Source: Marsupella aquatica (lineage: Eukaryota; Marchantiophyta). From it: a DNA stretch of 64,000 bases. This document shows positions 1-12,095 of this stretch, piece by piece. A program made the translations under genes and the position numbers. Each line of letters opens with the position of its first letter. The first letter of the stretch is position 1. The DNA lies in assembly GCA_973895155.1 (NCBI GenBank), contig OZ316891.1:26970001-27034000 (forward strand), written 5' to 3'. The notes beneath the pieces were generated by a model. It saw only the letters and a program-made list of their open reading frames with translations, was not told where the DNA came from and did not search any database.

Positions 1-3000
1 TGCTGTCCTACAAATTTCCTTTGCAAGTACCATCCTCGAGTCCAAGATAAATCCGAGAGCCATTATTGATCAATGTCATTCCAACCATGATTCCTAGGGA
101 TAGCCAGTTGTCAGACGACTCTCCAGCCTAGTTAGCCGCTGCAGAGATGGACAGAAACAAGAATGAAGTCAAGACCCTGATACTCTACAGCCACGATTTC
201 TCAAAGCTTCCAACTTTCGCCTTGAGATGTGAAATGTAGCAATTGTTTCATATCTCATATCTAGATAGAAAGGCGCCCCTAAGTTGCTGAAGTTGCACTC
301 TGGTTACGACATTTGGATGGTAGCTTTGCTGACGCGGAAGAGGAATGCGAAGAGAAGGGAAGACAAGAGAAGACTCGCAGAATTCAGAGGGAACAAAAGT
401 ACGACATTGGCATTGGCCCCATTTGTACAACAAGCTGGCATTCAAGGGATTGGAGTGCAAATAGCCCAAGGAAATGACTATCCCCTATTAAACTCGATTT
501 CCATCAGTAGAAGCAGACCAATCTAGCCAGGTACGCTAGTACTTCTAAAATCTTTGGGACATAGTGATTTCTTGGTGGCATGGACTCACTGGCTGTTGAT
601 GGACTATATATTGCCCTGCATATTGTGGTCACCAGATTTGGCAAGAAAATGACTCTCATTCATTGGCTGTGGACAACAACTTCCATCATTCAGTCATTCT
701 GGGTCTGGATGACAAAGAATCACCAATTGCATCGAAATTCTCTCCTCCACTATTCTCTAAGTGCAACAACTGTTGGGTGGACAACCGGGACTTAGAAACA
801 GAGGCAGACCGGGACTTAGAAACAGAGGCAGGAAATCAATACTTACCCGGCTCTGAGCAGTCTCAACACATTATGCAACTCTCTAAAGAAAAACCATCTG
901 CCTCTGAATGAACTTGTTGTCTCAGCCGTCTGCATATAAGATAGTCGTCCCACAATTGTTGAAGATCAGAAAGACAATTCCTCAGAAAAGCCTCCACGCT
1001 GTAGGTAAATGAATAGGCAATGATGAATGCCAAAGAACAATAACAATGCTCCCCCACTGCTGAAGACGCTTGCAACCATCCCAGGGAGATCACATTGCTC
1101 CCAATTCTCTGAAAGTTCAAAGTCAAGAGAGAGCCGGAGAGGCCCTAAATCCTGCAATCAGCACAACAATCTCCACGAATGCCAAGAGGGTACTAATAAG
1201 TCGATGAAGCTCAGTCTCACAGAACCAAATGGATGGACTCTAGATTCAAGCCTTCCTCAAGTCTTGTAATCGAAACAGTAGAATGCCCATAGCATCATAG
1301 TTATCACATATGGGTGCAAATTGGTGCCAAACCAGCCTAGCAGATTCCCTCCAGCAGCGTGCTGGGATTCCCAGAGCCGGGACGGAGGCTCGGCAGTGCA
1401 CATTGAATCCCTCAATCCGTCCCCTCTCCTCCCACCACTCCAGATTGGGAAAGGTCTGGGGCTCGAGAGCCACAGGGTTGTGAAGGGGCAGGCGGTTATG
1501 TCATTGGAGATACAGTACTCTATGTCCATTTCCCTCATTTGTTGTCCATTTCCTCACAAATTTTGGAATATAATAACAAAATTCAAGGCTCCTGATGGAA
1601 TATCAAGCCAGGACTAACAGAGCGGTTTGCTATCAAGCCCCATGGATTTCCAAAGCTGGGATGGCTGACTCAAACGATCAAAACATTCTCTGATAGCAAT
1701 CTTTATAGTTTGGAAATGTGACCTGTAAACAGGCTCATGGCCTTTTGTAGCCAATTTTCATTAGTTTATGGGATGGGAAGTCGCTACTCATACCCAAATT
1801 ACTTTGGGCGTCTTTCACAAAAGCGTCTGTTGGGTTTATAGTATTGACTAATTTTGCGCTTGTTGGCAATGGAGCAAATTATCTTTAAAAAATACTCATT
1901 TTTTTGGGTAATCAATTGGACATCAGAGACATGCTGGACATATTTCAGCTTAAACAGAAATCTAAAGCTGTCCAAATAAATACACAGATCTGCCAAAAAT
2001 TGGCATTTTACAATCCATTGGGGCACCTGGAAAAACTACTGGAGGATTCTCAAAAGAGAAGTGTCCTTCCAAATGCAATCACACAATGTGAATTCTGGGT
2101 GTAAAATGAGATAGCATGTTACACAGTCCATTGGAATGGAAAAACAAAACCCTTGATCCATTCGGACATAATTTCTCCAAATGCAAATTATTATAATGTT
2201 CAAACCATGACATAGAGAACAATTTCCAATGCTATCCATACTTGTGGTATGTAAGTAATAACTTAGGACAAAAAAATGCTCTCTCATCTTGAATTGTAGA
2301 ATTGAACTACGGTACCTAAAATTGTTATCAAGGTTGATATGAAAGGTTGCGACTCTTCCCTAGCCAATCAAAGCGCCAATAAATTTCATTCAATGTTTTA
2401 AAAAGCAGACAGAATCTACACATACAATTTACATTAAAACTGCTAATCAAAACCATGTTAGTCCTGGCAAGGCCAACTGAAAAGTTTACCCTCATTTATA
2501 CTTATGACGCAAATGTATATCCGTTCCTTTGAAATTTTGTTCCATCGAGCAGTTTCTCCTGTCACCTAGGCATCTCCCCTGTAACCCTAGGGGTAGTGGA
2601 CATTTCAGCTACCTGGCTTCCCCTGTCACCCATTTGTTTCTCCCTGCACATAGATAGAGTGGCAGACATCACTATTGTCAGTCTAGAGTCCTCACTTTGC
2701 TTGGGAATTAGACACAAATAGTCTTTTTGCAAGTGGGTCACTTTGGTGTAAGCAACAAACTGACCCTATGCTTCACTTTCTTGGTGTCAGGTAAAAGCAC
2801 ACTAAAATTTGTACCTGTTTCATTAGTGATCTCTACTGTGCACAAGAAATTTCCTTGATTTCAGCGCACTTAAATAGAGTATGAATAAATCGTATATGGG
2901 AAAAAGGGGCTCAAAGCATCTGATGTTGGCCAAGATGCTTGGACCAACCTGGGCCAACTTAGTTAGTGCCCCAATTAACTAAGGACTCCTTAAGTGTTAC

Positions 3001-4189
3001 CCCCTCTTAATCTGTGACCAGAACTAAAACAAACCTTCTGACTGATCGGCTATGGTTTCCTAAGATTCATCAAGAGGGGCCAAATGGTCGAAACTAAGGC
3101 AACAAGACTCGTGCAGGTAGACAAGGGCTAAGGGAGCAGAGGATGATGCTCCTAGATGGGATGAGATGAGCATCATTTAAACAACCCCTAGCCATATAAA
3201 AGGAGAGATGTCCAAGACTTGTCCCTTTTTCACATTTCTCTCCTCTAGGGTGAGACGTTGCACCACAATTTCAGGGAAAAAGGTACTTACAAATGATGAA
3301 ACCTGGTCCAGGTTTTGTCATGGACGGTGGTTCTTTAAGAGCATCAATGATGAGATGATAACTAAATAGACACAAGGAAAAAAAAAAAGTCTTGCAGGAA
3401 AATGAAATCCCAAGCTATTTTCTGTTCATCATTGCCCGTCCTTTTTTTGTGTGCAGCCTCATTTTCATTTATGCCCTTTAGTGTCACGTTCTACATGCTT
3501 CACTCTAGAGAATAGGCCCAATAGTAACTTTTTGATTTATTAGTTAGACTTTTCCATCCATGGGATTCCTTTTGCACCACATTCAGATTTTGGATCGCAC
3601 ATTTGGGGAAACAGAAAAGGTAGGGTCAGGGTGCAGGGCCGGTCGCCCAACTCAACCCCTTGCCTTGACCCTATTCCCTTGCCCTCTCTTAGTTGCAAGC
3701 CACCTCAACCACACTCTTTTTTAATCATTGATTCTACTCTCAACAACATTCCCTACTTTACAAAATACAGCATGTTCTCCTCGAGCACGCTTCAGTTTTT
3801 GTCTTTTAGTGATCTATTAATGATTTTTGATCTTTTGTGTTTTATTGATCCCTTATGATTTGTACAATATCTTATAAAGTTAGTGTGGAACTTCAAGCCC
3901 GGATAAAGGAAGCCAAATACAACCTTTTTACATAAAGCGCCAAGCAGAGTACAAAAGAACAAACAAAAGAGGTCCAAAGGGGACAAAAACCACACTCAGA
4001 GCAAAGTCCCGATGTAGCTGTTGCTTGCGAAGTTTGGAAAGAAATTAAATTTCAAAGGGAAACCCCTAACAACCCAGAAAGACAAAACAAAAGTAACCCT
4101 AGGTCCTCATCAAACCTAGCAAATGTGACAAAAGCTAATGATACACATCAATGTCAAAACTAAATCAGTAAATCGGATGAGATTGTCCT
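1..4189. other. Gene-poor stretch without recognisable genes
   Basis: Frames on both strands are short (under about 100 codons), overlap one another and show no family motif that I recognise. The only clear structure is a 24-bp exact-to-near-exact tandem duplication at 785-808 and 809-832. The rest is AT-rich anonymous sequence, probably decayed transposon or intergenic DNA. Confidence 0.5.
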
Positions 4190-4660
4190 CTATGGGGCGA
4201 GCTGCTGTGGAGGCACAGGGGCACCCATTGTGAGACATTGACAATAGATGGCCTGAGCTTGAGCATTTTGTAATGTCATTGAAATCCATTGACAAAAGTG
4301 AATGGTCATGAATATCACAAGCATCTTGCCAAAGAAGCCCATCAAACTGATGATGGAGATGCCCATATCAAGAGCAAGGGGGAGGAAGCTATCATATGAA
4401 ACTTGTGCAACATATTTGGCCTCTTTTGTTGTTGCCGCTCGTGACGTCGCTGCCCTTGCCGTTGTCACTGCTGTCCGGATGATGCCTTGGCGCAAAGGGT
4501 TTGCCACCACTACATCTGCCAAAGTACGCTCACCATCACGGACATATGTCAAGAGAAAAACCTCTTTTCTTCTCTTTCCTTTCATTATACTTTGTTTCTC
4601 CCCTGATTTATTGAATTTTGGTGGAAGTTGTTGCAAAGAAACATGCTGAGAATAACACAA
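4190..4660 (-). pseudogene. Possible relic of a retroelement nuclease-like domain
   Basis: This is an open frame of about 156 codons on the minus strand. Its middle part has the spacing ADVVVANPL, then about 30 residues, then KEAKY, then FLPLALDMGI. From memory this resembles a C-terminal segment seen after reverse transcriptase in some eukaryotic retroelement proteins, where a D...P...K...Y...PL pattern suggests a restriction-endonuclease-like fold. The segment ends soon after that pattern and no reverse transcriptase is visible next to it, so it would be an isolated fragment. The assignment is pattern-based inference; a chance open frame remains possible. Confidence 0.25.
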
Positions 4661-4707
4661 TGATTACTTTTCAGTGTTATGATGACTTTTGTGTGAATTG
4701 GCTTGAC

Positions 4708-4850
4708 ACTTTTCACTTTCTCTTCTTCCTTTTTTAGTATTGCACTTGCTTCTTTTTCCTTGTTTGGTATTTTGACTCCTTTTTCTGTCCTTTCATTGTA
4801 CTTTGTTTTGTCCTCATACATAAAGTTTTGGTGTAAGTTTCTTGCTTAAG
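4708..4850. repeat. Dispersed repeat, copy 1 (second copy near 8,178-8,345)
   Basis: A pyrimidine-rich segment that starts with a TTGACACTT-like motif and runs through a CTTCTTCCTTTTTTAG-like motif and a TTCCTTGTTTGGT-like motif. The same order of motifs recurs near 8,178-8,345. The last part is also partly repeated at about 4,568-4,640. No coding frame is associated with it. It may be a shared 3' untranslated or transposon-derived segment. Confidence 0.45.
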
Positions 4851-5882
4851 AAAAAATCAGTTGGTTTGGGTGACTCGATACATGTGCCCTCTCCTCAATG
4901 CTCATGGCCTTATAAACTGTTGACCCCGCTTTTAAAGGCCTCCCACAAGTCAGTTTTTTAGTAGACATCTTCTAGAAGATTGTGAACCTCTTTCAAGAAA
5001 TTGGCGATACTTTAAAGTAACTCTCATATTGACTTTGTTTTCTGACCGAAGTCACTCAAAATGCAAACTTAGCAAATAAAAACTGTTATAAGTAATTATA
5101 TGGGGAGGGCTAGCATTATTTCTTCCTCACACTAAGAGTAAGCCATACCATCTCCCTCAAATATTTATGGAATTTAATATATACTACTTGATTAAAAGAA
5201 TCAAAATAATATATTGTGGTGGGCAAGATTAGAAAAGCTAAACTCTAGGACAGGAAATTTTTCAACAATTAGGAGGGTGCAAAAAATAATCAAGTTTCAA
5301 TGGTGCAAAGATGTGCCTTACTTATAGGACACTAGTTCAGCTCCCGTTGTCGTGCCGAAACATTTCGGCTCGGGAATGGCTTTTATAGAGGCTGATGGGC
5401 GAGGCGTTGCTGGTCAGTCGCGGGTATGCTGACTCGGAAAGGCTGCTTGGTTGGTTGGAAATAAGGCTTGATGTTTGGGTGACTTGTCGTCACCAGGTTT
5501 GGTGTTTGGGTGAGCCTCGCTGGTGGCAGCTGGCTCGGGCAGGAGAGTTGGTTTCGAAAGCTTTTTAAAGCTTGAGCTGCGGCTCATTGGGGTTCTGTTC
5601 TGTTCGGCTGTCTGTTGGGCTATCTGTTGGTTTGGCTGTGAGTTCAGCCGATTGATGCTGTTGTTCTGTCACTTGTTGCTCGTTGCGAGTGATGGTTCAT
5701 TGAGGTTGATCGAGGAGGTTTCAAGTCTGAGAGGTGATTCGGTTCGGTTTCGGTGTGAGCTTTGAGATTTGAGTCTTGGGCCTTCGTGCGTCAAGTCTCG
5801 TTGGTCCAGGCCTGAGTTCCTTACGAGCGCGCTAGATTGCGACTAGTCGAGTAGCTAGTCAATTTTGGAGTTTTGTGAGCTA

Positions 5883-6190
5883 TGTGGGGAGAAATCAGAT
5901 CAGGAAAAACACTCCAAACATACACGTGCTCAATAGTTACGTGGTTCGCCTCAAGGTCGGCTACGTCCACGGGAAGACCAAGCTTTATTAATGGTTATCT
6001 GTCTACTCAAGCATCACCATAGCTCTCATCTCTTGCTATATCCCTGTGTTCTCTCTTGAGAACTCTCTTGTGTGTTCTCACACCACATAGAAGTTGAAGA
6101 GATAAGGACCAATCTCTTCAACTAGGGTTTACTCTAACCCTAGTTAACATACTAACCATAGTTCAACCCAAGACTGAGTTAACTTTTACA
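5883..6190. mobile_element. Solo LTR of a copia-type element with 5-bp target duplication
   Basis: The 308-bp segment begins TGTGGGG and ends TTTTACA. An exact 5-bp direct repeat AGCTA lies immediately outside both ends (5,878-5,882 and 6,191-6,195). Internally it carries a TACGTGGTTCGCCTC block followed by a CTACGTCCACGGG block, in the same order and spacing as the 421-bp LTR at 30,388-30,808. No gag or pol sequence lies beside it, so it is read as a solo LTR left by recombination between two LTRs. Orientation matches the minus-strand copia copy. Confidence 0.75.
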
Positions 6191-6470
6191 AGCTAAGGAG
6201 GAGGGTTTTTTCGTCAGTTTTGAGTAGACAGCCACTCGAGGGGTTGAGCTTGACAAGTTAGAGGTAGCGGCCCGCCGTAGGGTCAGCTACCAGACTCTTG
6301 CGAGCAAGCTTACTCGAGGGCACCCATTGTAACCATTGAGATAAAAGTAAAAAACCTAAAGGAGTGAGAGTTCGCTCCAAAAAGTGTTTGTCACCTGTCC
6401 TAGTGACAGCCAGAAATGCGAAGTTTACCCAAGGAGCCCCTAACTTCTAGTCCTCGCAACACTGTGCATT
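6191..6470. other. Short spacer after the solo LTR
   Basis: Sequence between the solo LTR duplication and the AAGATGT repeat field. I see no coding frame, RNA gene or repeat that I can name. Confidence 0.4.
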
Positions 6471-6760
6471 TCACAAAGGATGTTGTTGGGTAACAGATGT
6501 TGCATACAAGATGTTGTTAAGTAAAAGATGTGTTGTCTGAAACATGTCTTTGCTCAAGAGGTCGTTTAGTGAAAGATATCATTACACAAAAGATGTCGTT
6601 AAGGGTTGTTGCACAAAAAATGTCATTTACAAAAAAGACGATGTTGTGCAAAAGATATCGATATGTGAAAGATGACATTGCGCAAAGGATGTCCGTGTAA
6701 AAAATGTTGTTACACAAATGAAGATCTTATATAAAAGTTGTTGCCATTTGTGATGGTCCC
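6471..6760. repeat. Degenerate AAAGATGTYGTT-type repeat array
   Basis: An array of imperfect units of about 18-36 bp around a core like AAAAGATGTTGTT or AAAAGATGTCGTT, which recurs about a dozen times with insertions. The same core dominates the much larger array at 21,826-22,930, so the two appear to belong to one repeat family. Minus-strand frames through it encode repetitive TSFT-like peptides and are not genes. Confidence 0.6.
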
Positions 6761-9700
6761 TTATATATGTATCACTAAACCCTACCACCTTGGCCAAGAG
6801 TAGTTTGGCCCCCAACTCCTTGCTATTTCATTCAAACACATATTTGATTTTACCAAGTATGTTCGTTTTTATAGAATGTACTCATTATTTCACGGGAATA
6901 CCAAAGGGAGGGGCTTAGTACACTCTCATTGCATTATTTGTCCTATCAGTAATCACACTCATTTATTTAAAAATAGTAATGAGATTTATCATGATATAGA
7001 ATATTATTATACTCATTATAGGTCATATTTTGATGCAAAAATTATTTGACAATATATTAGGTGGGATACGGAGAGTACATTGGGGAAGGGCCAATATAAA
7101 TAAGATGATTGTCAGGAATTAGACCGAGAGTGTACTTGCAAGTATAATGAATACATCAAGTGGAAGTACTGTAGCTAGCTGCAAGTACATAGCTGACGAG
7201 GACCAGGAACGATTCTTCCCCTTCCATTTTTTGTCATGACTTGTTTTTTAATTACCCTTTTAAAGCTTTTCTTTCCTTATTTTCAAAAAATTCTATATTT
7301 TGAAAGACCAACACTCTAAAAAGTGGCGGTATCTTATATTATAATTTTTAATTGAAATAAAAATATAAGTAGGACAAGTAACCTACAATACCTAGTCCCC
7401 AAGAATATATGCTATTAGCCCCAACTACCCGTTCTTTGAACATGAATAGTGGGGAGGCCAATAAAAATATCACCAAAATATAATTTTTATTCACATGTTT
7501 TGAAAGTTAATGAAATGATAAAAAAAATATCATGCATCTCATCATTTTAATAATCATACATAACATACCATAGTACTCTTTTCTATGCACATCCCACTTT
7601 CAGTTTTTCTATTTCACATCCCACTTATGCACATATAATATGGTGGTGCCATAGAGATCAATTTTTAATATAAATAAAAATCATAATAAAATACGTCATG
7701 ATTATCATTTGACATGACATACATCATAGATATCAATTTTCTCATCCACATGATGAGCCATGGAGTTACTGTCTAGAGGCTTCACTCTAGAAACCTAGAC
7801 CCCAACTCTAGCTTGTAGTTGGAGATTTATAAGTAAGATGAGTCTAGAGTATAATTTTTGACGTATAGCCATATAAATTTATACATGTAGACCCTTGCCT
7901 ACAGCCTAAGGCACAGGTTACGATCTCACATGAGCCTATAACCACAAGCCCACTTCTAAAAATCATCGAGCATGGGCCCGGGCACACTACAAAAACTCCT
8001 CCGAGCATCGGTCGTCAAAGCATATATGGCTCCGTTGCTAAGAAGCTGGGCAAGGGTTCACTGGTGCAATTTGTCAAGCATGGGTCAGCTGCTAAAATTC
8101 GCCAAGCAAGGGTCAGCCAGCAACATTGCTCACATTAGCCTGGAAGCATGGGTTTGTTTGGGTTTGTTTTGGAACAAAGCATTTTTGACACTTATCTTCT
8201 TCCTTTTTTTAGGATTGCAGTTGCTTTTCTTTTTCCTTGTTTGGTGTTTGTCCTCCTTGGACCACTTTTTCTTTCCTTTCATTGAACTTTGTTCTTTCCT
8301 GATTTATAAATTTCTGTCGAAGTTTCTCATTTTTGTTGCCCTATTTTGAACCACAATTTGTTTGCGCAACTCAGACAGATACTTTAATTAATTGGAATGT
8401 TAAGTTACTTACCTGGTGAATTGAGTTTGTTTGATGATATATATCCATCTGGACGGTGTTTTATGTCTCATCAGCCAATACTTTTATTCGCACTCGTATT
8501 GCACATGATAGCAGCCTGTAATATGCTGTTGCCAGCCTTGTTTTATATCTAGCCTGTCCCATTTACGCTTCAATTTTTAATATGTTTTGGAAACATTCCA
8601 AACAATTTCTTGGAAAGGATACACCTGAAAAAGAATACCCTTGTTTACACACCTATTTGAAGAAAATTACTCTAGTACATCTTTGCCCAGATACTTTTGG
8701 ATCCACAACTAAACTTCAATAGACCCTCAATGTCGGACAAGGTACTCAGATGGACCACCGAAACCTGCATGCATGGATCATCTTGAAATGTTCACAAGAG
8801 TGCCCTCTGGACACTATTCGCAAACTTTTTCTTAGTATGAATGCTGGTCTTTTGTGGCATCAACAAGTGTTTGATCTAGCATGATCTGTGGGTATGGGAT
8901 TCAATTATAAAAAACGATAGGCACCACGTGCTATCCAAAGTAATGATTTTTTGTACTTTTAAGAAGTAAATCAAGTGGTTACCAAAAACAAGAATAATAA
9001 TTATTTGTACATTTTATCAACTAAAACAGGTCACTCGGTTAAAGTTCAAAACAATTACATGTATATGTTCTCTTGATAAACTAGGGGTACCTTACTGAGG
9101 TCATTATTACTCATGCTATCCTACAATACATCATGTAAACCCAGTAGCCTAAGGTCAAACACTCTGGTCTATTCACTCAAACATAATTTTCTATTAGATG
9201 AGATTGTTGACCATGTCAATTTGGCAGCCAAATCTTTCATCCTGGCAGCCTTGCTGGGTTGGAAAAATTGCTGACTTGCTGTTTGACTCAATGGTCTTGC
9301 CAAGCTGGAAATATATACTCGGCTAACCCTGCTGAGTCATGTTTGCAACTCGGTTTTCGCCCCCTTCAATCATCTTCAGGGCCTTGCTGAGCAGAAAAGT
9401 TCTACATACAAACAATCAATCAGAGCAACTGATAAATGATTGGGTTGCAACACTCCTGGTCATGCAAGATTGGTGTTGCCTTTGCTTTTGCAGGATGATA
9501 AGGGCTTTGGCACCTTACCACCCAGTTTCGCCAGGACATCTGATCAACACTACAAGTTTGGTGCTGAATATTGATGCACCTCTAGTTGGACGAGAGCACC
9601 CAAAGGGCTTTGTAGCCCTGAAACATGTTAAAGAGCACTTGCTGCTGTGGAGACAGAATATAACCAGGAAATAGGACTTGCAATTTAGGATCCTATTTGT

Positions 9701-10261
9701 TCCCATCTAGTGATTGAATAACCCTCTAGGAGAAATTTGGGGTACATAGTCTTGGGTGAAATCTCAATTTTTGAAACTCACAGGAACATTTTTTGGGATT
9801 CTGCATTGAAGTGATGGGTTTTGATATTCAAATTTTGTTGTATGTTTCTCCCAACGTTGCAATCTGTTGCCTGTGAGATGTTTGCTTCAAGTCTGCTGTT
9901 CTTGGAGCTTTGACATGACATAAATGACTCTAAACTTAGTGACTAAAACACGCCAAAGCTAAGAAAGGGCTGTATTTAAAAGACCCTACCACAAACTTGA
10001 AAAGACTTCCACTAGACTTTTATGCCAAGTTCAAACAACGCCAAGTACACTTGCAAAAGTTATGATGTTATAAACTTACTAGCTTGGACAACCATTCTTT
10101 GAACATGAATGGAGATGAGGATAAAAAAAGTGTGAACCCCTCGATCTGACAGCAGTTGACCCGTAGTTGACCAAAGCTTTGTCAAGTAATTGAAGAAGAG
10201 CTAGCCATGTCACTATAGCTCTCAACCCTTGATGACAGCAGCTGATCTCTTCACAGGCGGC
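6761..10261. other. AT-rich stretch without a convincing gene
   Basis: Frames at 7,972-8,349 and 9,339-9,674 are the longest and show no recognisable motif or codon-like periodicity. Just before the solo LTR, and again after it, a motif like CTCTTCACAAGCGGC recurs (10,242-10,261, about 10,640-10,690), which suggests a repeated host sequence into which the LTR inserted. Confidence 0.4.
8178..8345. repeat. Dispersed repeat, copy 2
   Basis: Imperfect second copy of the pyrimidine-rich segment at 4,708-4,850, in the same orientation. It shares the TTGACACTT start, the CTTCCTTTTTTAGGATTGCA-like core and the TTTCCTTTCATTGAACTTTG-like tail. The frame that reads through it (7,972-8,349) translates to low-complexity Leu/Phe sequence and is not treated as a gene. 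Confidence 0.45.
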
Positions 10262-10613
10262 TGTTAGGCATGTATTCTTAGGTCTAGGGTTATGATTATA
10301 AACCATAGTTAAGGCTAACCTTAGTTGCAGACTTGGTTAGGTTAGTCATGAATGTTACACTATATCCAAAGCGATGTTTGCTTGGATAGGAGGAACTCAG
10401 GCTCATTGTTACAGAGCCAATTGAGAGATAAGGAGATCTTGTATTGCGGAGACTCATTATGGCCGACAGGCCTAGGGTGCAATAAGGTTCTCGTGTGTTC
10501 CCGTGGATGTAGGCGGGAGCTAAGGTGAACCACGTACATCTCTTTGTGTCAACTACTTAAATGTGCGTTAGATGATCATGGGTTGTCGTTGTGAATGTCA
10601 TCTTTGCTCAACA
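10262..10613 (+). mobile_element. Solo LTR related to the 30-37 kb copia element
   Basis: The 352-bp segment starts TGTTAGGCATGTATTC and ends TTTGCTCAACA. It can be aligned along its whole length to the reverse complement of the 421-bp copia LTR at 30,388-30,808. Shared blocks include ACACTATATC, GGCTCATTGTTA, GAGAGATA, GTGTTCCCGTGGA and GTGAACCACGTA. It lacks the array of 18-bp repeats found in that LTR, which explains most of the length difference. The flanking 5-mers (GCGGC and ACAGC) match only partly, so the target duplication is decayed or absent. It is opposite in orientation to the full copia copy. Confidence 0.75.
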
Positions 10614-10879
10614 ACAGCCTCCCTAATTTATCGACTCTCTTCACATGTGGCTGCTATTCCATCAAATCTCTTCACAAGCGGCCCTATTTTCAAATGCGGT
10701 GCACTACTCCAGCCCGTCCCCATTTTTCACACCCACCCTTAATTTGATTATCACCCCCCAAGTACTTGAACGTAAATAGAGACCAAAACAAAAAAGAATC
10801 ATGCACTGAAAAACTTTGGTCCTTATTTAGAATTACTGTCTAGAGTAGATATAGTTTTGTATTGCGCCTTATTAGTTAA

Positions 10880-11660
10880 GATTTCAAAGTTGTAAGCCAA
10901 GGATGTACACTAGCTCAAGTCATTCTAGTATCCAACAAGTCCTAAAGGTATGTTGCCCAGCTCATCTGGGACACATGTCAGCCACTAAATTTTATGGAAA
11001 AGTTATGTTGATTAGGATAAGAGTGTACACTTGTCACCCCTCCCCCCAGTTTGGGAAAGTTATATTGACTAGGCTATCATTGGACACATGTCACTCTCTG
11101 GATAGTTTGGAAAACGTATGTTCGCCAGCTGACATTAGACACATTTCCACCTCCAGATAGTTTGGAAAGTGTTCTGTGCATGATAGTCATTTGACATAAC
11201 TTTCAGCCTACGTGTTCTTTTTAGACAATATTGGACCCACTAAAATGATGGGAATTGTTGAGTTTTTCAATCATATTCTGCCTGTGAAGCGAGCAACCGA
11301 ACACGTTATGGCCGCATTTTTAGAGGCAAAATTAGCTACTGTAGATTCCAACTCACTAAAATATATTGCCCAATTGTGCAAGAGTGGGCTAGAATAGTTG
11401 GCTAGATTTTCTATGTCGGTTGGTCAGTTTTCCACCTAGCCACAGTCCCCATTGACCAAAACCCACGTAGGGCAGCAATTTTTTAGAGGCAAAATTAGCT
11501 AGATTCCATCTCACTTAAAACATAGTGTCCACTTTTGGCAAAACCGGGCTAGATTTTCTATGTCTCTTCGCGAGTTTCCCATTAGCCAAAAACCCACCTA
11601 GGGACAGACTCAGTTTCCCACTTAGGAGAATCCCCATTAGCCAGAACCCACTTAGGGAAA
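10880..11660. repeat. Two adjoining fields of imperfect direct repeats
   Basis: At about 10,930-11,190 a unit of roughly 65-75 bp recurs about four times, each with a GACACATGTCA-like core followed by a GTTTGGAAA-like core. At 11,319-11,417 and 11,481-11,566 a second unit beginning TTTTAGAGGCAAAATTAGCT and ending GGCTAGATTTTCTATGTC occurs twice, about 162 bp apart. It is followed by repeated CCCATTAGCCA...CCCACNTAGGG blocks. No coding potential was recognised. Confidence 0.5.
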
Positions 11661-12015
11661 GTCTAGCCTAGACAGATCAAATGGTCAAATATGGGGAGAT
11701 TTAACCGTCACTGTTTTACTAGAGTAGCTCATTAGATATGGAATCTTCTTAACACCTTCTTCTTTACACAAGTGGCGGTCAAGAAAAACCTTAACGCATT
11801 ACTCTCAGTGAGAGGAATTCGTCCCACCGAAGGTTGAAAATAGCTTCTACAGTAGTTTCCCTTCCCTAGCAGGAGAGAGAACTCAGCCCTACAGGCTCAC
11901 GTGACGCACATAACTCAGAGTTTTCAGTGATTTTGTCGTAATAGCTAAGTGCTGCACGCAAACCAACGAGGTGGCAGTTATTGTCCAGATTGACTCTGAA
12001 AGTCTGAAACAAGTT

Positions 12016-12095
12016 TGCTATGTGTGCTAAAATAGCAATTTCGGTCTAGTAGCCCTGCTATGTGTGCTAAAATAGCAACTTCGGTCTAGAAGCAG
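12016..12095. repeat. 40-bp tandem duplication
   Basis: Two adjacent copies (12,016-12,055 and 12,056-12,095) of a unit that begins TGCTATGTGTGCTAAAATAG and ends TCGGTCTAGNAGC, with few mismatches. Confidence 0.75.

Noticed and set aside
9339-9674. 111-codon plus-strand frame
   Set aside because: No recognisable motif, no conserved context and no splice evidence; the neighbouring frame has comparable but stop-broken content, so it cannot be supported as a gene.
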